Notes under the pieces: model-generated
Told to the model about the DNA's origin: nothing
The model's database searches: none
What the model saw: only the letters and a program-made list of their open reading frames with translations
Made by a program: the position numbers and the translations under genes
Assembly: GCA_019116525.1 (NCBI GenBank)
Contig: DXBM01000062.1
Location: 1 to 47,015 of the forward strand
DNA: 47,015 nucleotides
Direction: 5' to 3'
Source: Candidatus Olsenella pullistercoris
GTDB lineage: Bacteria > Actinomycetota > Coriobacteriia > Coriobacteriales > Atopobiaceae
Part shown: positions 40,760 to 47,015 of the stretch, piece after piece
Position numbering within the stretch: the first letter of the stretch is position 1
Layout: the number at the start of each line of letters is the position of its first letter

Positions 40760-41199
40760 CCAAACACCTCAACCATTCCTACGTCCAACTCGCCTGACAT
40801 CAACTTGGGGAGCAATGCGTCTCGAAGTTCTGATAGCTTTCTCGATTCAATCTTAGAAGAAACCAATTCTTCAACCAGGGGATTGAACAATCTTCCTAGC
40901 TCAGACATTCTACTCTCATTCGGAATGTACACTTCAGACTCCGCCAATGCTGAACGCTTAATATGCCCCATTGTCGTAGCGCAATCCTTTGCAAGGGCAC
41001 TGAATTTGCGCATTTGATATTTAGTCCAAAGATAGCAAAACCAAGATTCATACATCTCCGACGAAACCTTGAATAGATGCTGATTCAGGCCGGCGTTGCC
41101 ACCGGCCCAGAAATCTAGAAGCAACGTTCCGGACCAAGAGAAAATCAAATCCCCGTCATGCACTCGTACGGACTCATCGATGTCGCTTGAGGAGATCAT
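40756..41199 (-). pseudogene. hsdS: Type I specificity subunit, C-terminal fragment
   Basis: 147 residues corresponding to the end of TRD2 and the final conserved region: VHDGDLIFSWSGTLLLDFW, LNQHLFKV, MGHIKRSALAESEVYIP and the C-terminal helix ending KLMSGELDVG. The gene has no TRD1 and no first half: its coding sequence stops abruptly near 41185-41199 where DNA related to the gmrSD gene begins. The matching hsdM and hsdR are absent from this side, so it is a remnant of a second Type I system. Confidence 0.85.
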
Positions 41200-41590
41200 G
41201 GGAAGTGGCTACATGGTCTCGCCGTACAAGAAGGGCGACAACTACTATCGCCTAACGCTCTCTCAGGGCGACCAGACTACGCTGCGCTCCGCTATTGATC
41301 ATCTGGAGAACCCTGACGTTGACGTTGTTTCCGAGGCGCATCGCATCGTCGAGAACCTGGACTTCTTCCGCTCCTGCCTCAAGAAGATTGATGACCCCAA
41401 CGTGGTTTGGGACGGCATCGGCCGCCTTGAGGTCGTCACCATCTCGCTTGCTCAGGGGCAGGACAACCCGCAGCTCATCTTTGAGTCGATGAACTCCACG
41501 GGCAAGGACCTCTCTACGGCGGACCTCGTGCGCAACTACGTTCTCATGGCCTTCCCATGGGCGAGAAGGAGAATCCCTATGTTAACTGCA
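41186..41590 (+). pseudogene. Fragment of a second gmrSD-like gene, DUF262 part
   Basis: Encodes EEIMGSGYMVSPYKKGDNYY ... LTLSQGDQTTLRSAIDHLEN ... GQDNPQLIFESMNSTGKDLS, closely matching residues about 110-240 of the intact nuclease at 27617. The DNA is similar but clearly diverged, so it is a paralogue and not a fresh copy. It begins at the hsdS junction, frameshifts near 41556 (PWARRR instead of PMGEKEN) and ends near 41590. No start or stop of its own. Confidence 0.85.
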
Positions 41591-42056
41591 GCTGCGCCTG
41601 GTCGTCCACATGCGCGCGCCAGAACGCCCGCATCACAAGCGCGCACTCCGTCATCCCCTTCTCGTCCCAGGTGAGCGGGGCGACCTTGCGCGCGTCGTAG
41701 CGCCTCACGCGCACCTCGCGGACCCCGCGTCCGCCACGGGACGAACGTCCCCATCCCGTGGCCGAACGACCTCACCACGCACTCCTGCGCGGCGGCGAGA
41801 ACCCTAATCCCCGCAGCCACTCCCTCACATGCTCCGGCACCCAGTACTCGTCATCCAGCCCCTGCGCGGCGCACCTCCCGTGTCGATCCGCCCATCACGC
41901 CGAAAGGTGCGCGCCGTTACAAGCGCCGCGACTGCGCAGGTGAGGGAAACGCCGCCCCTCGCTGCAATTGCATCTAACCCTTAGCCATGCTTCACCTGTT
42001 GCAGGCTGCGTGCTAGCTTTGGTTTCGTCGGGATAACGTATCGAGGAGGGAATACG
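41591..42056 (-). other. Decayed coding region, unidentified
   Basis: On the minus strand short sensible stretches occur in different frames, such as LDDEYWVPEHVREWLRGLGF and REVRVRRYDARKVAPLTWDE then KGMTECALVMRAFWRAHVDD. They look like parts of one real gene broken by frameshifts, but I cannot name it. The last part before 42056 holds the ribosome binding site of the next gene. Confidence 0.35.
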
Positions 42057-42338
42057 ATGTCAGGACTTCCGGAAGAGAAGAAGCTGCGCTCGATGGGCGT
42101 CGCCTGGTTCGTCTCATACGCCTATTACAATCATGTTGATAAAAGCCATGACAACTGGCAGAGGACCAATACGGTGGCCATGCGTAAGAGCTTCTACGCA
42201 TCCACCACCGAGCATCACGTTGAGTGGCTCCGTGAGGTTCTCGACATGCGCCCCGCCGGCCTCTCGAGGAATACTATCGGTCTCGGCACCGCAGAGATAA
42301 AGGATATGGCGGGAAGAACGCTCGCAAAGATGGGCTAA
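42057..42338 (+). CDS. Hypothetical 93-residue protein
   Basis: ATG at 42057 behind GAGGAGGGAA. The product begins MSGLPEEKKLRSMGVAWFVS and has a Trp-Phe-Val-Ser-Tyr-Ala-Tyr-Tyr cluster, a charged centre and a C-terminal NTIGLGTAEIKDMAGRTL segment. No membrane helix or known motif. The strong ribosome binding site and clean codon use suggest a real gene within the debris zone; function unknown. Confidence 0.55.
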   Translation: MSGLPEEKKLRSMGVAWFVSYAYYNHVDKSHDNWQRTNTVAMRKSFYASTTEHHVEWLREVLDMRPAGLSRNTIGLGTAEIKDMAGRTLAKMG

Positions 42339-42390
42339 CCCCTCATTACGTGGTCCAGAATCGCGTAGCGCGCCGTGTCGATGCTCGCTC

Positions 42391-43153
42391 CTACAGCCTC
42401 ACGCCCGCCGGCGCAGGGTTCTCCTTGCAAAACATCTCGACGGGAGTGGGCTCGCCGTTCCCGTATAGGTGCTCCGCCGTCTCGGAGCACAGGTCCCGTA
42501 GCGGCTCCACCGCATCCGCGTCGGCTCGGAGCGGGGAGAGAGTTTGCTATTGCTTGGGTCAAACAGGCGCTCGGCATGAGCCACGCGGTTCCGGACGCGC
42601 AGGATGCCCTCGAGCCGCGGCTGCAGCTTTTGGCGGTCGGTGCCCTTCGGCCAGGCGTGGTAAAGCGCCGTCCTCCATATCGCTGCCTCGCGAGAGCGGC
42701 CGGAGAGGTGCACCCAGAAGCCAAGCGTCAGGTTCGCCGCAATCGCGCCCGTGCTCGCGTCGGGAGGCAGCCGATCGACCACGTCGTCGATCGTCTTGCG
42801 GTGATGCGATTCGCGTCGAGCGTCCCTCGCTTCGACTTCCTCATGACCGGCGTGCGAGCCGGGGAGGCGTCGTCCAGAAGCCAGCACCTCTCCCATGCCT
42901 CATTCATCACGCGGTCGTACGCGTTGCGCAGCGCCACCTCGAAATGGGAGATGTCGCGCATGAGCACCTGGCCGAGGTGCACGTTCCACTCGTGCAGTTC
43001 GAGGGCACAGTCGACGTTGCCGTTGCAGTCGGCCAGACAGGGGGCGAGCAGCTCGGCCGAGAGCCAGCGCTCCACCCATGCCCTTGTCGCGTAGCTGTGA
43101 TTCGCCTGTCCGTTTGGTGAGGGGGCTGTTCGGGCGTCCCTGCCATCGAGCAC
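42391..43153 (-). pseudogene. Abi-family protein with at least two frameshifts
   Basis: The N-terminal part (frame from 43153) reads WVERWLSAELLAPCLADCNG ... LHEWNVHLGQVLMRDISHFE and VALRNAYDRVMNEAWERCW. After a frameshift near 42800 comes RKTIDDVVDRLPPDAS ... TLGFWVHLSGRSREAAIWRT ... LEGILRVRNRVAHAERLFDP, and after another near 42530 RADADAVEPLRDLCSET to a TAG at 42391-42393. The RNRVAH motif is the RxxxxH of HEPN/Abi proteins, thought to be an RNase site. AGGAGG lies before an ATG at 43146 in yet another frame, so a third shift near the start is likely. Inactive as it stands. Confidence 0.75.
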
Positions 43154-43424
43154 CTCCTATAGGCATGATTGAGGCCCGGTGACTTGAATCAGAGTTCATT
43201 CCCGGGCCCATCGGTTCGTACCTTACCCGCTCGTGCCGCGCATCAGTCGCACATGTTGGCAGATAGCCGACAGGCTAGGCTGTCCCATCGACCTTGAGGT
43301 CGGCCGCGAGGACATCGACGCGCCGGAGCCCGAGGTCTTCCGCTCCCGGCTCGTGAGAGAGGCGGGCCTGCTTCTCGTCGACGTGCGCGTGCAATACCTG
43401 ATGGATGCTGAGCGAGCTGAGGGA
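43154..43424. other. Stretch with an unidentified coding-like segment
   Basis: An imperfect GC inverted repeat flanks 43172-43208 (GGCCCGG ... CCGGGCC). The + strand frame from about 43233 reads SRTCWQIADRLGCPIDLEVG and EVFRSRLVREAGLL, protein-like but without a start or an identity. It leads into the DUF4268 fragment, possibly as an old fusion junction. Confidence 0.3.
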
Positions 43425-43860
43425 ATTGACCTCCAAGATCTTTCGTACGGCGTTCTGGGACGGGCTCTTCAACCACTGCTCCGACTGTCCGGACTTTGTG
43501 GAAGCGTACGGGGATCAGTCGAATCGGTATGAGAACTCCGGCTGGAATATCTCGTTCAGCCTGGGCATTCGAGGCGCCAACGCCCTCGCGTATTACTCGC
43601 GTCGGGACGCTTGGGTTGGCGCGAGTTTCTGGATTGCGGACTTCTCGCTGTACGAGCGGCTTCTGGCGCGAAGAGCTGAGATTGACGAGCTCCTTGGCCG
43701 CGACGGGGGAGAGGTTGTCTGGAACGACGCAAACGAGAAGTCCCGAGAGCTGCTTGTGAAGCTGCGGGCCGACTTGGCACCCGACCACTGGGATGAGCTC
43801 TATCCGTGGATCGCTGACAGGTTGCTGGGCATCCGCAAGATTGCGGGGTGGCTGCGGTAG
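43425..43860 (+). pseudogene. Fragment of a second gmrSD-like gene, DUF4268 part
   Basis: Encodes FRTAFWDGLFNHCSDCPDFV ... NSGWNISFSLGIRGANALAY ... DAWVGASFWIADFSLYERLL ... DLAPDHWDELYPWIADRLLG and ends in TAG at 43858-43860. It matches residues about 695-830 of the intact nuclease with the same spacing. Together with the piece at 41186-41590 it represents one disrupted paralogue whose middle was lost and replaced by about 1.8 kb. Confidence 0.8.
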
Positions 43861-43901
43861 GGGTGAGCCGCAAAGAGGCGTACCGCAAGATGCGAACGGG
43901 G

Positions 43902-44255
43902 CTATTCCGCTATGCCCGCGGCAAGCTCCTCAAGGTGCTCAAGCGCAGTTATAAGCCAATCCACGTTTTCGTCCTCGGACGAGAGTGACCAGTGGGTGAT
44001 GTAGCGGCATTGCGAGAAGATAGCGTTGCCGAGCACTCGAACATTGTCAATGCGGTCCAGCCCACGAATAAGCGCGCGGGTGTCTCCGAGGGGCAGTCCG
44101 TAGCGCTGTTCGAAGGAGTGCCCGCAGTCCATCTCAAACCCAAGGTCCCAGAACCGCTGTGCCCAGTCGAAGCGACCCTCGAGCGCGTGAACGCCCTGGT
44201 CTTCCAACATCCCTCTGAATTCCCGCGCGAATGCGCCTAGGTTTTTCTCGTTCAT
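43902..44255 (-). CDS. Hypothetical 117-residue protein
   Basis: ATG at 44253-44255 behind AGGAAG. Mostly helical, rich in aromatic residues, beginning MNEKNLGAFAREFRGMLEDQ, with GHSFEQRYGLPLGD and an acidic C-terminus with DENVDWLITALEHLEEL. No signal peptide and no known motif. It follows the Mrr-like gene on the same strand by 34 bases and may be its operon partner. It converges on the DUF4268 fragment. Confidence 0.65.
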   Translation of the reverse strand: MNEKNLGAFAREFRGMLEDQGVHALEGRFDWAQRFWDLGFEMDCGHSFEQRYGLPLGDTRALIRGLDRIDNVRVLGNAIFSQCRYITHWSLSSEDENVDWLITALEHLEELAAGIAE

Positions 44256-44289
44256 GTATCTCTTCCTATAGCGTTATGGCGAAACCAGC

Positions 44290-45282
44290 CTACGAGGTTT
44301 CCTCGACATCCTTTGGGACTGGAATGTACACCTTCTTGAGCGGAATCATGCGGCGGTACTTCTCGTCCAAAAGCTCGTAGTACTTGAGAATGAGATCGAC
44401 GAGCTCGTCCCCGTTGATTCCCCGGATGATGGGCGTGCTGTCGAGGTACTTTCGCGCGTTCTTGGTGTAGTTGGCAAGGGTGACAAAGAGCCCGTAGTCG
44501 CCCTCGCGCATGGCTCCCTTGAGCGACTGGATTGTGGTCTCGCGGATGTCTCCGTCACCGCTCTTTACCTGGACGAGGATTCTGGGAGGAAGCTCGTCTT
44601 TGTATGCCGTGATGTCAATGCCGCTGTCTCCGCCGTGAGGTGAGACGGTTGTGCGATATCCCATGGCGTCGAGTAGGTTTGCGATGAAGTTCTCAAGCTC
44701 GTAGCCCTTGAGGTTCTTGCTCAGCTCCTTGAGGATGAAGTCGCGCGTGGACTCTACGATGTCCTCCGCGGTGGCTCCAACGCTCTCGTCATCCTCGGAC
44801 GCGCTGCTCTTTGCGCTGAACCCCTTCTCCAAGGCAGAGAGAAATTCGTCTGCATAGTTCTTGACGAGGAAGAAGCTCAGAGCCGATCCGACCTCGTAGA
44901 GCGCTCCTTGGGAGAACGACATTCTTGGGACGTGCTTGAGCCACTTGACCTTGTGACGCTGGGGGTAGGTCGCGCCGTCTCCGGCATACTCGTAGTCTCC
45001 TTCGACCGTGCCGATGTTGATCATCCGGTCTTCCTTCGAGGGGAAGATGACGTAGTCGCCAACCTTGACCTCGTGAACAAAGCGATAGAGCTCCCCCGCA
45101 GATGTGGCGACGTTGCCCTTGCTCGCGGAGGGGTAGACCTGGCTATAACGCTCCTTGAACGCGTCGCGCGTGGCGGGGATGGGGGAGAGGTTGCCAAGCT
45201 CCTCCCACCCTAATGCCATGACATTGCCATGAAGCATGATTTTTGCATCCTTGCAGTGAATTCCCCAAACGTTGGACGCCAT
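44290..45282 (-). CDS. Mrr-family restriction endonuclease with EVE-like N-terminal domain
   Basis: 330 residues, AGGGAG before the ATG. The C-terminal Mrr_cat domain (about 190-290) has the nuclease core: Glu195 in GYELENF, Asp223 in SGIDITAY and Gln238-Val-Lys240 in ILVQVKSGD, the D-QxK form of PD-(D/E)xK enzymes. The N-terminal 140 residues (ALGWEELGNLS ... VGDYVIFPSKEDRMINIG ... YPQRHKVKWL) resemble PUA/EVE-like readers of modified bases. This suggests a Type IV enzyme that cuts DNA carrying modified bases. It is on the same strand as the Abi gene upstream, 21 bases apart. Confidence 0.8.
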   Translation of the reverse strand: MASNVWGIHCKDAKIMLHGNVMALGWEELGNLSPIPATRDAFKERYSQVYPSASKGNVATSAGELYRFVHEVKVGDYVIFPSKEDRMINIGTVEGDYEYAGDGATYPQRHKVKWLKHVPRMSFSQGALYEVGSALSFFLVKNYADEFLSALEKGFSAKSSASEDDESVGATAEDIVESTRDFILKELSKNLKGYELENFIANLLDAMGYRTTVSPHGGDSGIDITAYKDELPPRILVQVKSGDGDIRETTIQSLKGAMREGDYGLFVTLANYTKNARKYLDSTPIIRGINGDELVDLILKYYELLDEKYRRMIPLKKVYIPVPKDVEETS

Positions 45283-45303
45283 GTTGCTCTCCCTGGAATG
45301 TAA

Positions 45304-46254
45304 TCAATCTATTGTCGGGTTCTGACTCATACTGCGTTTGCGCTCTCGCGGCAGAGGCTTATTGATGTCAAGGTTGTCAATCCCAAGGACTTCTCGCCAA
45401 TTGTCTGGAAAGCCCATGGGGCGCAGGGAGACGCTGGGATATGAGGAGATGAGATTGTCGAGCGCTCTCAGCTCTTCCTTCCACTCGTTGGGCCACGAGA
45501 TTTCGTAGATTCTCTCGAGTGTAATGAAGGTCGGGAACTCTCGGTTGCCGGACCACCTCTTGTCACGTCGCATCATTCGAGGTCTGGTCTTGAGCAATCG
45601 GTTGTAGAAACGGTTATGGTGAGCGCAAATATTTCTTACCATGGTCAGGTGGCGCAGCCAACTTTTTAGGTAGGGGGCTGAGACGCCGAATGCCGCAGCA
45701 ATCTCTTCGGCAACCGTATCGGCATGCCCCTCAATGACGAGGTCTTCGCGGAGGTTTCCGTATAATGACGAGGCGGTGCCCATCGACATGACCTCAACGG
45801 CGGCCCAGAGCGGCAGCTTCCCGTATTTGTCGAGATTGTGCCGCACGCAGGGCATGCCCTGCTTCTTTGCGTGGTTGATTTCGCGCCCGACTGACTCCAT
45901 AGACTTTTTGTAGCTCTTTTTGTTGGAGAACAGCTCCGGCTTTGATAGGGCGTCCGGTCCAAATCCAAGTGAAAGCACGTAGGCGAACTGAGTCCTGGCC
46001 TTCACTTCCACGCGTTCGATGAGCCTCCAGAGCCAGAGTCGCAGCTCCCTGTCGAACTCATGAATTGCCCAGATGTCCTCGAGGCGTGTTCCTTTGCGGA
46101 CGGTGCCGTTCTGCTCGAAGGTCATCCAATAGCCTCGAAGGCGATAATAATTCGCACCGAGAAGGCAGCGTTTGGCGAAAGCGCGGCTGCCAATCGAAAT
46201 GCCTTGTTCGGCGAGGTGATCAATTTGCTCGTCAATGGGGAGCGGCGGTTTCAT
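45304..46254 (-). CDS. Abi_2 family (AbiD/AbiF-like) abortive infection protein
   Basis: 316 residues if started at the ATG at 46252-46254, which gives the usual family beginning (LPIDEQIDHLAEQGISI then LLGANYYRLRGYW); the frame is open to 46386 (TTG) but that extension is polar and unlike the family. It carries VRNICAHHNRFYN, the Rx(4-6)H HEPN motif held to be the RNase active site, and FDRELRLWLWRLIERVEVKA, typical of Abi_2. No clear ribosome binding site is seen at either start. It is likely to halt growth of infected cells. The Mrr-like gene follows on the same strand. Confidence 0.82.
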   Translation of the reverse strand: MKPPLPIDEQIDHLAEQGISIGSRAFAKRCLLGANYYRLRGYWMTFEQNGTVRKGTRLEDIWAIHEFDRELRLWLWRLIERVEVKARTQFAYVLSLGFGPDALSKPELFSNKKSYKKSMESVGREINHAKKQGMPCVRHNLDKYGKLPLWAAVEVMSMGTASSLYGNLREDLVIEGHADTVAEEIAAAFGVSAPYLKSWLRHLTMVRNICAHHNRFYNRLLKTRPRMMRRDKRWSGNREFPTFITLERIYEISWPNEWKEELRALDNLISSYPSVSLRPMGFPDNWREVLGIDNLDINKPLPRERKRSMSQNPTID

Positions 46255-46674
46255 AGAAAATGACCCCGCCTGGTGCGCGTCATCGTTTCCGAGAGAGGCG
46301 TGCGGGGTACTGTCATGTGTCAGTTTACCCGAATCGTTCTCGGTTTCAAATGTACCTTTTGTCTCCACAAGAGCCCCGTCTTCCAAAAGCTACGGCCTTT
46401 CATTACTTCAGTCTATACGTTGCTTGCTATCTCAGCACACGCTATTCGCTGTCCGGGTGGTATGTGTCGCGGGCTTGTAGGCTGGGTTTTCAGTTGCCCC
46501 GTGTATGCTGCGGACAGGTTGCGATTGATTTGCCCATCACCCCCGTGTCCTTCTCGCCCATCCGCCGAAAGACGTGCTCCCGCCTGCCGCGGCGTCCTTG
46601 TCGCCGGCTCTCCCGCGCGGTAAGTAAACAGCGGCAGCGCGCATCCGGCGCGCGATGGCAGAGAGGACAAAGAG
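46255..46674. other. Intergenic region between divergent genes
   Basis: No coding region that I can support. It must hold the promoters of the minus-strand Abi gene and the plus-strand dehydrogenase gene. No consensus boxes stand out; GAGAGGAC before 46675 is the ribosome binding site of the dehydrogenase. Confidence 0.4.
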
Positions 46675-47015
46675 ATGCAGCTCGAGAACAAGGTTGCGGT
46701 GGTCACCGGCGCGTCTTCGGGCATGGGGCACGCCATCGTGGAGCTCTTCGCCCGTGAGGGTGCCAAGGTGGTGGCCGTCGCGCGGCGCAGGGAGCGCCTG
46801 GAGGAGCTGGCGGCGAGCCTGGCCGACGCCCCGGGCGAGGTCGCGGTCTACCCCGGCGACGTCTCTCTGCGCGAGGTCAACGAGGGCATGATCGACTTTG
46901 CCCAGAAGACCTTCGGCGGCTTTGACGTCCTCGTCAACAACGCCGGCATCATGGACGACATGTCCCCGGTGGGCGATGCCACGGACGAGAAGTACGAGCA
47001 GGTCATGGCCGTCAA
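46675..47015 (+). CDS. Short-chain dehydrogenase/reductase (SDR), N-terminal part, partial
   Basis: Open to the window end, 113 codons present. The cofactor motif TGASSGMG (residues 11-18) and the NNAG motif in DVLVNNAGIMDD are classical SDR features; RRRERL after the second strand suggests NADP preference. The catalytic Tyr-Lys lies beyond the window. The gene returns to ordinary GC-rich chromosomal sequence and marks the right border of the accessory region. Substrate cannot be told. Confidence 0.88.
   Translation, partial: MQLENKVAVVTGASSGMGHAIVELFAREGAKVVAVARRRERLEELAASLADAPGEVAVYPGDVSLREVNEGMIDFAQKTFGGFDVLVNNAGIMDDMSPVGDATDEKYEQVMAV

Noticed and set aside
43172-43208. GC inverted repeat as a tRNA or attachment site
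   Set aside because: Arms are short and imperfect, and no tRNA-like anticodon or T-loop sequence lies between them.
1-47015. CRISPR arrays, cas genes, rRNA and tRNA genes
   Set aside because: No direct-repeat array, Cas motif, rRNA-like sequence or convincing tRNA cloverleaf was found by eye; a tRNA could still be missed without a covariance search.

Overview
The window looks like an accessory 'defence island' in a high-GC actinobacterium, most likely class Coriobacteriia (an Olsenella/Atopobiaceae-type genome). That is inferred from the GC-rich codon use, the frequent TTG/GTG starts behind strong Shine-Dalgarno sites and the gene repertoire; no rRNA or other phylogenetic marker is present. 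The core-like flanks are the 3' end of a molybdenum hydroxylase gene (1-294), an AGCS sodium:alanine symporter (3979-5412) and the 5' end of a short-chain dehydrogenase (46675 onward). Nearly everything between is defence genes, toxin-antitoxin genes, mobile elements and debris.

Layout. 0.4-1.2 kb: PIN-domain toxin with a small overlapping partner. 1.5-1.9 kb: DUF2798-like membrane protein. 2.4-3.9 kb: DUF234-type ATPase behind an AT-rich 15-bp inverted repeat. 5.6-5.7 kb: a 36-residue, extremely basic small protein, divergent from 5.9-9.2 kb, an AAA ATPase plus subtilisin-like protease that I identify as an IetAS-type anti-phage pair. 9.2-11.2 kb: HNH nuclease relic cut by an IS256-family element whose transposase carries an in-frame TAA. 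11.4-20.5 kb (minus strand): one long operon, read in the order methylase-TRD fusion, unknown 177-residue protein, hsdM, DUF4145 protein, hsdS, hsdR, with a clear promoter carrying three 16-bp palindromes. 20.7-21.3 kb: YedK/HMCES protein. 21.3-23.9 kb: IS21-family element with 22-23-bp-spaced end repeats and a frameshifted istA.

24.0-26.6 kb: RloC/PrrC-like SMC-type ATPase. 26.7-27.5 kb: phage scaffold gene plus a broken capsid gene. 27.6-30.6 kb: large intact GmrSD-type (DUF262-HNH-RAMA-like-DUF4268) modification-dependent nuclease. 30.9-32.1 kb: membrane-anchored DUF4760-like/M20-M28-like metallopeptidase fusion. 32.6-36.5 kb: macro domain-HTH fusion, VWA protein, YccF, HicBA and a metallophosphoesterase. 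36.6-39.9 kb: interrupted membrane-protein gene divergent from a two-gene set, an unknown 431-residue protein and an Ala/Gly-rich GIY-YIG protein. 40.1-43.9 kb: junkyard of a truncated hsdS, dispersed fragments of a second gmrSD-like gene and a frameshifted Abi gene. 44-46.3 kb: unknown small protein, EVE-like/Mrr endonuclease and an Abi_2 protein.

Together the genes make a layered immune locus: Type I restriction-modification, modification-dependent (Type IV-like) nucleases, abortive-infection factors (RloC-like, Abi, IetAS, toxin-antitoxin pairs) and probable unstudied modules. The best candidates for undescribed systems are (i) the methylase-TRD fusion with its 177-residue partner heading the operator-controlled R-M operon, (ii) the DUF4760-like/metallopeptidase fusion, and (iii) the 431-residue protein with the GIY-YIG partner. 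All functions are inferred from sequence motifs recalled from known families; no database search was run.
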